Part shown: piece after piece, positions 23,780 to 35,903 of the stretch
How the letters are laid out: each line of letters begins with the position of its first letter
Position numbering within the stretch: the stretch's first letter is position 1
DNA from: Apoderus coryli
Lineage: Eukaryota > Arthropoda > Insecta > Coleoptera > Attelabidae
Length of the DNA: 64,000 bases
Assembly (NCBI GenBank): GCA_911728435.2
Contig: OU452198.1
Coordinates: 9,024,001-9,088,000, forward strand
Direction of reading: 5' to 3'
Position numbers and translations under genes: made by a program
The notes under the pieces: generated by a model
The model's input: the letters and a program-made list of their open reading frames with translations, nothing else
Told to the model about the DNA's origin: nothing
Databases searched by the model: none

Positions 23780-24775
23780 AGAATAATAATAATAATAGTC
23801 TTTATTGATTGAGCAGTGTGTACAAACTTTAGATGACACATACAAGGAAAGATCTTCTGCACTGAGATTTAGAATATCACAATGAACTTGTCCTCAATCA
23901 AAACGAGAATTTTAGCTATTAAGCTACTTTCTACTTAACCTGATAGCACTATCCCAAAATCACCACTATATTCAATAATTGATTGCAAAACTATCATCCT
24001 GAAATGTATACAATTATAAGTACAAATATTAAGATTATGTATATTTTTAATGACGATGACATAACTGAAAAATAAAACTAATTTCAAACAAACTATCGCA
24101 GCCAGGTGATTCAAATTTATACATGCTGACGCAGATCAGCGGATAAATCTATAAAATTTCGATTTGCAATATCCAAGTTTTTTTTTTAACAGGACACCCC
24201 AGTAATTAAAATTAACACAGTTCCAGTAACAAACTGCAACGAGACTCCCAACAACTCGCTCAGACAACCTCATAACCATTTAAAATTATACCATCAAACT
24301 GACGATTGTTTGTCTAATAGGGAAGTCTTCAATCTTTTTTTAAACAAATTACTTATGTCCGGGCCGATGCTCCTCCGATTGGGATAGATCTGGTTATACA
24401 TCTTTACGGCATTGTATGTGAAACTCCTTTGGAACAAGGCAGAGCGGTGGCGGGGCATTGAAAGAAGTTCCTCGTTTCGCAAAGATCTCTGACGCAGATC
24501 ACGGCGCCAGACAAGTTTCCCGATCAAATACTATGGAACGTTGTTTTTGATCAATCTTTTAACGGACGTTAGGAACAAATAATTAAAAGTATTCTCCGCA
24601 TGACCCAGTGAAGCTCTTTTATTTTAAGGGAAACATGATCAAACTTCCTGAGTCCCCAAGTGGAGCGGCAGCAATTATTTATTATCCTCTGTATTTTTTT
24701 CTTGTTTCCATAATCCAGGCATCCACAATCTTTTTTTAAATTTCTTACATCTTTTCATGGAACCAGTCAGTAATA
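23780..24775 (-). mobile_element. 5'-truncated non-LTR retrotransposon
   Basis: The minus strand runs from about 24775 to a (TTA)n tail at 23782-23799, the simple-repeat 3' end common in non-LTR elements. At 24527-24294 an open frame reads RDLRQRSLRNEELLSMPRHR to FQRSFTYNAVKMYNQIYPN, the C-terminal block after reverse transcriptase ('R....L..P.hr...y..SF.YnA...yN'). The catalytic domain is missing. Confidence 0.65.
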
Positions 24776-24935
24776 TATACCAGAAATGCAAATATAATAA
24801 TATGTAGAGCTATACTATTAACAATTTCACTTTCTCCAGCAATATAAGAGTTTCTATCGAATTTAGTGGCTTAATTTTGTTCATGGTTTTGTTTTGGCTT
24901 TTCTCAATGATGAGAAGCGCTACCGATAACGATAA

Positions 24936-24975
24936 TAGAATAAATACGTAGATATGAATCTACGTATTTATTCTA
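24936..24975. repeat. Perfect short hairpin
   Basis: TAGAATAAATACGTAGAT is followed by the four-base loop ATGA and its exact 18-base complement. No element context was identified. Confidence 0.7.
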
Positions 24976-25229
24976 ATATTCGACTTTATGGCCGATTGCT
25001 TCAAATTTTTCTTTATGGTTGATTGTCACTTATTAATCTGTTCTCATTTCTTTTAATGCTTCACTCGCATTAGTTATTGTCACTTCTTGCATAGTCATCA
25101 CATGGTCATCTAAACATATAATATGAAATATAAATAGGTATGAGCCACATAGATCATCGAGTTGTCGCATTTTGAACCCACCTAGCCTACCCTACCTCTT
25201 TTGAATTTCTTCTTTTGTACTACTTATAT

Positions 25230-25421
25230 GGATGCTATTATTACTTTCATGAAATTTGGTTTTTAATTTCACCGGAAATACGTGTTTTCAGTCATGTTAT
25301 ACGTAAATACGTTTTAAATAAATGTCTGTATGTGTGTCTGTCTGTCTGTATCCATGATAACACAAAAACTACTTAACATATTTCAACTAAATTTGGTACA
25401 AAACCACCAATCTTTCATAGA
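25230..25421 (+). repeat. T repeat, copy 1, left part
   Basis: TTCACCGGAAATACGTGTTT and the AACTAAATTTGGTACAAAA stretch match the left part of the T repeat at 31430-32070 and 56965-57070. It includes a TGTC microsatellite at about 25326-25353. It is separated from its right part (26933-27335) by two later insertions. Confidence 0.6.
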
Positions 25422-26354
25422 CGTTTCATAGACAAGTCTTCATGTAGATCACAAAATTTAAACAAACAAATCATAGATAAATGTTTATTAAAACAAATAA
25501 AAAATACGGTTAATAATCTTACGGTATAAACCTGCATTATAATATGATAAATATTTTGGGAATTTGTTTTTGCAAAGCAGCAATTTTATTAATAATGAAA
25601 TCTTAAATATTCACTGTTAATAGCAAAAAATAACAACTAACAACAAACTTGTTATATTGACATACAAAAAATATTTGACAGTTCACAATTTCCTGAAAAC
25701 TAAAACATTAGTCGAATTCACGCCATGACCGATTATAACCGGTTATAAACGGTTTAACTTGTTGAGTTTCACGTTCCTTTTACAATAAAAAAAAAAATCA
25801 AGTGAGATGAGCCGTAGGTGATCATGTCACATCATTGGTTTGCGCAGAATCCCGACTGTTTCTGACGGTTTAGGACTCTTGTGAAACCGCAAAGAAAATA
25901 TAATGTCACAGCTAACATACATATGTTAGCTAACATACACATGTTAGCTGTGATAATGTCATGAAGGTCTTTTTCGTGACGTCACCATAGTGAAACCGCC
26001 AATAATCCGGGTCGCGTGAATGCAAAAAGTTAAACCGGTTATAATAGATCATGTAGTGAATTCGACTTATGTTTTAGTTTACAGGAAATTGTGAACTGTC
26101 AAATATCTTTTGTATGTCAATGTAATTTATATGCACAAGTTAAGTAGTTGTTGATATTTTTTGTAGTAGTAAAGATTGCGTTAATAATAAAATTGCTGCT
26201 TTGCAAAAACCAATTCCCAAAATATTTATCAGATTATAATGCAGGTTTATACCGTAAGATTATTAACCGTATTTTTTATTTGTTTCAATAAACACTTATC
26301 TATGATTTGTTTGTTTAAATTTTGTGATCTACATGAAGACTTGTCTATGAAACG
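25422..26354. mobile_element. 933-bp foldback (long palindrome)
   Basis: The arms (about 25422-25760 and 26030-26354) are inverted copies of about 330 bp, both starting CGTTTCATAGACAAGTCTTC. They enclose a loop of about 270 bp that itself holds a nested palindrome (about 25910-25953, CACAGCTAACATAC ... ATGTTAGCTGTG). No coding sequence was seen. It abuts a truncated mariner-like element, whose left half it seems to have replaced. Confidence 0.7.
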
Positions 26355-26932
26355 GAGATTCGTGATGAACAGCAGTTACGTCTACAAATTGAGGGGCAGC
26401 GAATCGAATCCGCAATAATTCTGGTGTTTTTGCACGTATCCAAAGTTCAGTGATTAAGCGCGTAAATAAAGTGAAGTTAACAGTGGCCTCTTTGAACATT
26501 TGCTGTTGTAGTGCTTTGAAGCGCTAGTGTTATTTGCATTTGTGTGTTTTTGTTACCCTTTGGGGTTTTCCTCACGGAGGGGATCCACCTTGTCATGGTC
26601 GTCGCGCTGAGTACCTGACATTAAACAAAAAGAGTGAACGAGGAAAACCAAGCGATCCCCAGGAAGTTCAAAAATCATTCTATGGCATGTTAGACATATC
26701 CGAAAGGTAGGTGCTAACATAATATTTAATATTTCGAATGATTGCAAGTCACAAAATCATGTACATTTTCTAAATAAATTTTTTACTTTAAATGCTCGGT
26801 AAATCGACACACTACAAAAAAATTATTTTCAGCCTTAATAAAAACATTGGATTTTTTGAAAGGCGATTCTGTTAAATCTTATTTTTCTCTACCTCCAGTT
26901 AAAATTTTTGGACTGAGTGACAGTTCACCCTG
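26355..26932 (+). mobile_element. 3' part of a mariner-like element (same family as 58653-61061)
   Basis: It matches the last 600 bp or so of the element at 58653-61061, including the transposase end (GTGGCCTCTTTGAACATTTG), the 3' non-coding part and the terminal GACTGAGTGACAGTTCACCCTG, followed by TA. A stretch of roughly 100 bp before the terminal block is missing here. Confidence 0.7.
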
Positions 26933-27335
26933 TATAAACGTGTTTGAAATATTATATTATAACCTAAAATATGTTATATACCAGAAAAATTGGCTAATTA
27001 TATTATATAAAAACTTGTTAACATAGGCGTTCTTAAATAGTGGAAAAGGGGTCAAAATAAAAAAAAATCCTAATCTTAGTCGAGATATGGAATAATTTAA
27101 ATAAAAAATAGCTGATGTCTACAATAAAAATAAAAAAAAATGCAATGGATTATTTCAGAATTTTTTTTTTTTTTTGGGAATATAGCTTTGCACCAAGATT
27201 GTTACCAGAAAGGTAAATGACAAAAAGGAACAGAAATATTACCTTTACTCTTAAATATGGAGAGCTATTCGTGCCTCGAGGGCAACATTTTATTTAGTTT
27301 ATAACTGAAGTTATCTCATTGATTTTTGGTTCGTT
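26933..27335 (+). repeat. T repeat, copy 1, right part
   Basis: Contains the TAGGCGTTCTTAAATAGTGG subunit start (27024) and ends with TTAAATATGGAGAGCTATTC at about 27254, as the other copies do. Confidence 0.65.
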
Positions 27336-28797
27336 TCATGTTCGAAAGGTTATGTCGAGTTTCTGCATTATTTCTTTCTGGTCTGCTTCAGGTTGTTTCC
27401 TGTCTTCTTTTATTTGGTCGCGTTAAATTTTCGTTAATTGTTCCATTTTTGCGTTCAGGTTCGTTTTCTCTCGTCATTTTTCAACACCACATCGTTTTCT
27501 TTCTCCCTATTTATTTTTCTGTTCTATTTTAGACTTAGATTTAAGCAGCTTTCTTTTGTCTGGTAATTTCTTTTTTCTAGTCTTAGAGTTGTTTCTTCTC
27601 TTTTTCTTCAAGCTTGACGTTGCTTTCTTTCTTATATTTTCCTACCATTACATCCATCTTGGCTCTCTCATTTCTTGTCACTATCTTACCCATATATTTT
27701 TTATCCCACTTCTGACATCAGGTTAGCACTTTACTATTCAGGCACAGCATGTTAGGTACTCGCTTTGAAACAATAGAGACTACAGAATTGGGTGTTATAA
27801 CAATATAAACAGAAAAGTCTGGAAGAATCTGGCAAAGATAAACAACCAAACACTAAATAACTATAACAACTTTAATATATTATAGGACCCCATTTTTAGG
27901 GCGTTCTTGAATAGGTATAATATTTATAAATTCGCCACAGTATTTAAATTACAAAAGTTCTTCCCCTAAATGTTTCAATATTGAAATAAAACAAATTTTT
28001 CAGAACGCTGAAGCCCAAAGCAAACAATAAAACCGAAAGTGACGTTTACTGCTTCCGCATATAAGAATGAACACATAAAAATCATCAGTCAAAAGTGTGA
28101 AAAACGATCTTTTTTTATTTTCTTTCACATATTATACATCTCCCACATTTTCCCTTTTATTTGAATATAAAACAGAAACGCTGCCACCGTTTAAGAGACC
28201 TGGTGGTTATTCTGTATATTAGGTAGGAAAAAAATTACACTGTTGGCAAACAGGTAATGGCTTCTTAAAAGCGCCAACATTAAAATGGCCATGAAAAACG
28301 TTTCGTAATCTATTAGAGTCAAAAAGTGGTGTGGGCATGGCATTGTACAGTGGCGCTTATGGAAGAACATTTTTAGTACTTATGCAGATCGGTTAAAGGG
28401 ATTTTGGCAAGATTCCACATTGAGCTTTATATCTTTATTGATTTTATATTAAATCACGTAACGAAACTGGATAAAATTTTGGTATGTGGAGGTACAATTT
28501 CCGAGCTAGAAAAAATATGGTATATCGCTCTTATATAACGTTATATTTTAAAAAATGATGCAGAATCACCATAGAGTTGTCATTGATATTTTTAGCATTT
28601 TTAGAATTTATTTATTTGTTTTAAGGCTGGTTGATCAGTCCTTAAATAGAAAGCTGTAAGAGATGGCTAATTATGCACTTATTTTATAATCGTTGTAAAA
28701 AAAATTGTTGAGCATATAAAGAACAATTTAACAAATGATTCTATAGGACTAAAACTACAGTTAACAATTTCAAAATCAACTATATTACAGTTATTGT
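27336..28797. other. No recognisable gene; pyrimidine-rich strand at 27300-27720
   Basis: The plus strand is strongly biased to T and C across about 27300-27720, which creates long but meaningless open frames. The rest is AT-rich with nothing identified. Confidence 0.4.
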
Positions 28798-29182
28798 ACG
28801 CCATACCCCTGTTTCTACACCACTCATTGTTTTCGCCGGTCATCGACTACACTATATCCCTTTGTAATGTCAATACCGACCGTGGCCGTCCTAGTCGCAC
28901 CCTTTTAACATTTTATAACAATAATAATAATACATGACCTACGATATTTTAAAAATCCTGTATGTATTAACATTTATTGTATGTTCATTTGTATAAAAGT
29001 ATACTGTATTTTTCCTTGCCGCTCCCACACGCCGCTGACAAAGACTGTTTTTGTTTTTAGAAGTTTAGACATAGATGCACTCGTACCTACTCCGTGTTCG
29101 AACAGCAAGGAACATACCTTTATAATAATTAATAATATTGTTAATACTTGTTATGCATATAAGTAGATACATTTATAATAAT
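28798..29182 (+). repeat. Dispersed direct repeat, copy at 34127-34496
   Basis: From GCCATACCCCTGTTTCTACA to AGTAGATACATTTATAATAA the two copies align over their whole length with small indels. No coding sequence. It may be a SINE or a MITE fragment. Confidence 0.65.
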
Positions 29183-29381
29183 ATGCTTCTGATATTATAA
29201 ACTAACAACAAATTTTACTCACTTAGGCAGTGACATTTTCTACAGAACGTAAAAACTTTATAATATGTGTATTCGTCACTTCATTATTTTCAGGCCGTTA
29301 TTGATGATAAATATTTAACGTTGGCTTTGCACATATAAATCTTGATGCTTAAACTCCCAACGTGTTCCGCTCCTGTCGTAT

Positions 29382-29415
29382 ACTGGCCGTGTCTGATATA
29401 TCCGACACGGCCAGT
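29382..29415. repeat. Near-perfect 34-bp palindrome
   Basis: ACTGGCCGTGTC and its exact complement GACACGGCCAGT flank a 10-bp core that is itself almost self-complementary. It is GC-richer than the surroundings. No gene context. Confidence 0.6.
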
Positions 29416-31345
29416 CCTATACACTGTCACTGTATACACCACACATTTTATTAATCTACGAAAAACTATTGAACAAATCATGGTTACAATACTCTGCCAC
29501 CGTGTTTTACTGACGGACACAAATTTTCTTGTTTATATTCCACATTAAGTCTTCGCCATACCATATGATGTCCATCCGATTATATTAAGATTAATCTGAG
29601 AAAATAACACGTTGCCAAACATTATTTGTTTCTTTCGAAAGAAGTAGTCCATATCGAAGTGGAGTAGAATATTTAATTATTTGTTTCATTCATATATTTA
29701 TTTGAAAACTCTTTTTTTTTCGATTAATCATTAACCCAATACTTTTGCCAGGCACTGTAGTAATTTTTATTACTGTCGGTATCCTTTGGCAGGCATGATT
29801 TATTATACGTCTTATATACGAGGGAGAAATGTATCAAAAAACGCTGCATTCGGTGCCCTTTTATAATGTAAACGGATAGCCCCGGTAGAATCGTTTAATT
29901 TATTTTAAATTAGCTTTGAAGTATTCTACCACTTGTGTCTTGTAAAGCCAACTTTTATAAAAATGGGATCCCTGTGGTCAAAATTAATATGTTTAAATAG
30001 AAAACATATTCATTTAAATAATTCTATTAACACAATGCTGCACCAGAATCGTAAATTATTATTGTGCGTAATGTGTTCATCCTGTGCCAACTGTGACAGA
30101 CCTAATGTCCCTTTAATTCCCCATTTAAGCATCCCCTATCCCAAGCTGTTCCTCTACGATCTATCCTTTATTTTTATTATCTCCAAATCTACTGATTATA
30201 AAACGGACCATGTTGAATATAACCAATAATATTACGAATTATGTTACAATTTAAATATTTCTTAGTACCTACCGCACAGTATACCTACCAGTATAGTATA
30301 GATGTACCGGGTGGCCCCTTTAAGAGGGACAACTACCTTATTTGAGAAACTATAAACAGTACAACAAAAAGTTAGATAGAAACTTTTGTTGGATTAACTT
30401 TATTTATTTATTTAATTTTTACATATGCAGTGACGGCATTCAACTTCCCTATTTTAAATAGCACACCCTATATATTGATACATATTTAGATAGAGCCCTA
30501 AAAGGCAAAGTCAAAGATATATATAATAGGATGGGGTTTACATACACCGTTTCGAATTTATTATCGTTTACCTTCAATATTTAGCCTACATTTCAACTAT
30601 CGTACGTAAGTTATTTGAATGATGTTTTAGATTATGTTTGGAGAGAAAAAAATATACATACCTAAATGCTGTACTTCTACTAAAAGAACTGTTGCTGTAA
30701 TTTGAAAAATTAATTAATTTTCTCGTTTTTTTCAAATGCACACCCCTGTATACAAATAACAGAAACTATCCACAATTACAGGTTAAATAGTTATAAAATA
30801 AAAATCTTAAACCACAAGCACCGTGAAAGTTCACAAAATGAGTTTAATAAAATAATACGACTATAATATTATTAAAATATATTACGATTCGTAAAAAAAT
30901 TTAGACACACTTTGTTTTCCTACTTAATTTGCCCCACTTAAGACGATACACCACTGTGAATCGTGAAACATGGCGGCCTACTATCTTAGCAGTTCGCGCA
31001 TCTGTCAAGTTCATTTCCCTCCTCTATATCTCTGCATACAATACATAATATTATAACGAAGAACAACACTCTGTATCTTTTCTACTAAAGGACTAACGTT
31101 TACATTTTACATTCTATCTCATTTATTTTGACAGTCAATTATAGCGAACAACATTGCCACTGGTATTGGCAGATAAACAGTGTTGCCAAGGATGGCTAGA
31201 AATACCGATACAAATGTATTAGCGAACACGTTTTGTCGTTCTGTGTTGTGTTTTAGTCAACTATGGTAATTTGGTCTAAGGCTCTCTAGCGGCGAAACCG
31301 TTTATCTAAGCAGAAAATGTAGGAAACCTAATTTGGACAGGATTT
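29416..31345. other. No recognisable gene; small MITE-like unit at about 30308-30475
   Basis: An ACCGGGTGGCCCCTTTAAGA edge at 30308 and a CACACCCTATATA edge at about 30463 may be the ends of a short TA-type element. The rest is AT-rich with no coding match. Confidence 0.35.
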
Positions 31346-31347
31346 AT

Positions 31348-32930
31348 TAGCTCTCCATATCATATATTATGTAATATAGTATGTATATATGGAGACTATT
31401 AGTTCCATGAATTTTTTTTTTTTCACCGGAAATACTTGTTTTAGGTCATTTTATACCTAAATAAGTAGTTTTAAAAAAATGTCTGTTAAAAAAAAACGTA
31501 CTTCTTAAACATAGCAGAAATATTAACTAATTATTTATAGCTTTAATAGAATATAACCTATAAAATGCGTTATAAATAACGTACTTTCACAGGCGTTCGT
31601 AAATAGTGGAAAAGGGGTCAAAATATAAAAAATATATATTTGCTAAACTTATTCGAAATATGGAATAATTTTTCATAGTTGTGATAGAATATAACCTAAA
31701 AAATGTTACATAAAAGAGTTGGTTCACAGGCGTTCAAAAATAGTCTAAAAAAGGGTCAAAAACGAAAAAAAAATGTTTCCCAAATATACCAGTAAAATTG
31801 GCTAATTATATATAGCTTTGGTATAAGATAACCTAAAAAATGAAGCGTAAAATTGTTATTTACATAGGCGTTCGTAAATAGTAGAAAAAGGGGTAAAATA
31901 AAAAAAAAATAAATGTAAAATTTTTTATATTTAACTAGTTAACAATACACGACAAAAATTAATGTACCATAGGCGTCCGTGAAAATTCTATAGAAGGGTC
32001 AGAAAAAAATTTGTATTCGTGATAACTCAAAAACCACTTAACGGATTTTAACCACATTTGGTACGAACATTCTACAAGATATTTATAGGTGGTGATTAAC
32101 ATTGAGCGTAGGCAAGGGGTTTAAAGCGGGTTCAAAAATTTTAAAAATCATAGTTCTTAAACTTATCCGAAATATTGAATAATTTTTTGTGCGTTTAATT
32201 AAGCATAACCTAAAATATTTAACCTGAACAATTAGACCACATTGACATTCGAAAAAAGTGTAAAATGCGGTAAAAAGGTTAGGAAAAACGAATTCCTTAA
32301 ACATAGCAGAAATATTGACTAGTTATTTACAGCTTTGATAGAATATAACCTAAAAAATAGGTTATACATAACTTGTTTTCATAGGCGTTCGTAAATAGTG
32401 TAAAAGGAGTCAAAATAAAAACATATATAGTTCCTAAACTTATTCGGAATACGGAATAATTTTTCGTAGTTGTGATAGAATGTAACCTATAAAATGTTAC
32501 ATAAATGAACTGGTTCACACAGTCGTTAAAAACGAAAAAAAAAATGTTTTTCCAAATATAACAGAAATATTGGCTACTTGTATATAGCTTTGATATAAGA
32601 TAACCTTCAACATGCAGCATAACAAATTTGTTTCGTCGTAAATAGTAGAAAAGGGGGCAAAGCAAATGCTATAATAAAACAAACAAAAAATCAATTATTT
32701 TCCGTACAAGAATTTGGCCTAGAAGATCTGAAATATATAATATGTACGTATAAATAGTGCCTCCAAAGGGAAGAAAAATGAACAAAACCCGATACTTAAA
32801 AAAAATAGCTGATGTCTAAAACAAAACAAAAATTTATTAAATTTAGATAAATGACAAAAAGGTCATAAAATTATTACTTTTACACTTAAATATGGAGAGC
32901 TATTCGTACCTGGAGAGCAACAGTTTATTG
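31348..32930 (+). repeat. T repeat, copy 2 (best copy)
   Basis: Begins TTAGCTCTCCATATCATATA and ends near AATATGGAGAGCTATTC ... CAACAGTTTATT, so AGCTCTCCATAT and ATATGGAGAGCT form short inverted ends. Inside, a subunit starting AGGCGTTCGTAAATAGTG(G/T) and followed by AAAAGGGGTCAAAAT recurs at about 31591, 31728, 31866, 31972, 32381, 32520 and 32635, mostly 137 bp apart. Subunit order matches copy 3 (56898-58652). No open frame runs through it. Confidence 0.7.
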
Positions 32931-34126
32931 TAATTTATTTTTGTATTCTAACACTTTTTTTCAAAACGGTATATTTTTCGAGTTTTCGGTAAAAAACCTA
33001 GTAACACATCGCAGAAGCCCAGTTATCATAAAGAACGAAGGGGAAAAATCTTCTATATTTTCCCCGCTGAACTACCAAGTGATTGAACTATTACACTGTC
33101 TTTGCAACATTTGTGAAGAAAGTATGATGGATGTGTTTTGTCTCGATAACTATGTGTTCTTTAAGCCCTTATAGGTCCTGGTACACAATAACTAACTCAC
33201 CGTGTATACTAAGAACAACATCGACCAAAATGTTTAAGCAATACAAAAGCCATGCAATGTGTATTATGGACAAATATCAGTAAAAAATCCTGAAAGCTTT
33301 GTTCTCTGCATGTAGACAATAGGTACATGTATCATAGAATGCATTTAGTATGGCAAAAGTTCCTCGAATTTTCGCGTACCATTAACAATAGACACCCTAA
33401 TAAATTTATAAATAGAACAAGCCAACAAATAGCAATTAGGCATTGTCGACAAGGTCTATTTATCAGAGGAGTTTCCTCTTCTAACGGCGTAAAATTTAAT
33501 GATAAAATTTCAATTAAGGCGGTGTCTGAATTTGTCGTAAACAATAGGTGGATCTGCATTTGACATGTATAACGCGTAAAATTTTAGAAATTTGAAAAGC
33601 ACCAGCACGGAAATTATTAGTTTTTACTGTGTGTAAGAGTCATTTCATTTTTTTTAATTTCAAATAGAAATTATTATAATGGAATAGGATCTTAGCGGAA
33701 AATAGTTTCAGTGGGGGGAAAGATGAAACAATTTTAAAATTTAAAATCAGTGAAAAATATTTTAGACGGAAAATTCCCACAGGCAAACTTACAAAAACAA
33801 TGATTCTCAGTGGCGTGTAGTGCTACTTACGGTAGGGTAGGCAAACATTCAAAATTACGTACCATGATCCACTAAACTATGCCCTCCTTCGGAAATGTCA
33901 ATATAATAGTCAATAATTGGATTGGACGTTGCAGATAAAACTAAGACGAAAGTATGTCGAGAAATTTGCTATACTTAATAACTGCTGCTTTTGAAAGTAT
34001 AAATTGCATTGAAACAATAAAGAAATCCGTCCAGCTAAGGCCTTCAAATGTTAAGTGTGACTGGGTTTTTGTCAAATATTCAACCTTTCGAAATTTGCCG
34101 AAAATGATTCCCCATTTATTAAAGTT
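32931..34126. other. No recognisable gene
   Basis: AT-rich. Overlapping frames on both strands at 33327-33563 look like chance. Confidence 0.4.
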
Positions 34127-34496
34127 GCCATACCCCTGTTTCTACACCAGTCATTGTTTTCGCCGGTCACCGAATGCACTGTATCCCTTTGAAATTCCAA
34201 TACCGACCGTAGCCGTCCATAGATGCACCCTTTTAACTTTTCATAACAATATACCTGTCCTACGATATTTTAAAAATCCTTTATGTATTAACAATTGTAT
34301 GTTGTTGTATAAAATTATACTGTATTTTTCCTTGCCGCTCCAACAGGGCAACATATAAACCTACGCTGAAAAAGACTGTTTTTGTTTTTAAAATTTAGTT
34401 TAGGTACGTGTTCGAACAGCAAGGAACATACCTTTATAATAATTAATACTATTCTTAATACTTGTTATGCATATAAGTAGATACATTTATAATAAT
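34127..34496 (+). repeat. Dispersed direct repeat, copy at 28798-29182
   Basis: Second copy of the roughly 380-bp repeat. It differs by short indels, including an extra AACATATAAACCTACG-like stretch. Confidence 0.65.
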
Positions 34497-34610
34497 TTCA
34501 TCGAATATTAACTATAGACAAGAAGGTCCACTAGACGCTGAAAACGGCATCGACTCGTCGCATTCCCAGCTATATTTCTGGCCCGCTACTATATTATACT
34601 ATATCTGTAT

Positions 34611-34796
34611 ACAGGGTGTCCTACGGTGGTAACCCATTAGAATATTTCAGAAACTACTTCGAATTGAATTTTGAAAATTTCAGTGTCTATATTGTTAAAT
34701 ATGCTCTACTCAAATAATATAATAGCAACGGCATAGCACTTCCGGTTATACCGGAAGTTGATGGCAACTTTGTTATTTTAAATGAAACACCCTATA
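34611..34796. mobile_element. Probable short TA-type MITE
   Basis: Left edge TACAGGGTGTCCTACGG at about 34611 and right edge AAATGAAACACCCTATATA at about 34780 resemble inverted ends of small mariner-type elements. No internal coding. Confidence 0.4.
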
Positions 34797-35530
34797 TATT
34801 ATTACATTTTTGGATTCTAAATAAGATTTCAAATATATTTCATGTATCATGTCCTATACCTAACGTCAGTCATTTTTGACTTATATCAAGATTTATGTCA
34901 AAATTGACAGTTTAGGGCTCCATAAGAATTCCGTTTTTCCTTGTAAATCAGTATTTAATAATTATTTTGCAGGTATTTTCTTATCAGGTGGGATCTTCTT
35001 TTTCGAATTGACAAGACATTTTCTGATTAGTTTTTCAAGATAGTGACAAACCATTTTAGAAAACAGAAATGCAGGTCCGAATTAAAAAAAAACAAAGTTG
35101 AAGGTGGCAGCTGTAAGGCAAAACGGCGGATATTAGTTTTGAAACTGCCGTCTTGTAGACATATTAGAACTCTTTATTTTATTAACAAAGAGTTCCTCCG
35201 GTGTTGTCACTTACAGAAAATTTAGAGGATATATTTATACACCCTAATCAATGCACTATAAAAAAAACTGTTATAATCAAGCTCAATAAGCACTGATTTA
35301 ATTAGACGGCGTGTACAATGTAATAATGTAAACATACACACCTCGACTGGTTCTCAACGTTGCCAAATCCATGAACAAGTGTTCATGGATTCTCTAAAGA
35401 AGGCTCGTACGTCATTTTCTCAAACGTGTTCCTCAGCAAAAAACCGGAGCGACGTACATCTTATGTGGAAATACATCCATATTTAATAAAAGCAAATCAT
35501 TTGACTGTAAATGTGGTTGATTCATTAAAG

Positions 35531-35903
35531 ATTTGACAACATGTGACCCGCTGGAATGTTACGATTGCGATGGTAATACACCTATGGAATGTAAAGCGGA
35601 CAAGAAAGTAAAATGTGCGAAGGGTGAAGTATGTTACATGTTGAGCGGATGGAGGAAACCAATTCCTGGTAATAACAGACATCGTACAAATATGTTAGCT
35701 ATACTTATTCTTTTCTGTTTTCCTCCAAATTAGGTGAAGATCTACCGGAGGCAGAATACATGCGCGGTTGTGACTCTAAAGAGGTGTGCAAGGAGTCAGT
35801 ACCGGCAGTAGAGGGTGGTACTCCAGAGAACTTACATTGCCAAACATGCGACAAAAATCTATGTAATGGTGGAGATTTCATACTTGTAACCCCTACAGCT
35901 TGA
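35531..35903 (+). CDS. Ly6/uPAR-like secreted protein, copy A (exons 2-3 only)
   Basis: Exon 2 (35531-35668, after a TTAAAG acceptor) and exon 3 (35734-35903, TGA at 35901-35903) are joined by a 65-nt GT-AG intron in phase 1. They read LTTCDPLECYDCDG ... KVKCAKGEVCYMLSG, then EDLPEAEYMRGC ... LHCQTCDKNLCNGG. After one extra early Cys, ten cysteines follow in Ly6/uPAR (three-finger) order, ending in the family hallmark CxxCxxxxCN. There is no hydrophobic tail after CN, so GPI anchoring is unlikely and secretion is expected. No matching signal-peptide exon was found upstream: homology with the other units stops at 35032. AATAAA lies at 35961. The exons are intact, but whether the gene is expressed depends on the missing exon 1. 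Confidence 0.65.

Noticed and set aside
25977..25984. Perfect CRE-type site TGACGTCA
   Set aside because: It lies inside the foldback loop without a nearby gene; an 8-bp match is expected by chance at this scale.
27326..27532. 68-codon hydrophobic frame
   Set aside because: It arises from a pyrimidine-rich strand, which always translates to Phe/Leu/Ser-rich peptides.
31591..32650. Regularly spaced repeats as a satellite or CRISPR-like array
   Set aside because: The same ordered set recurs elsewhere with common ends, so it is part of a dispersed element.
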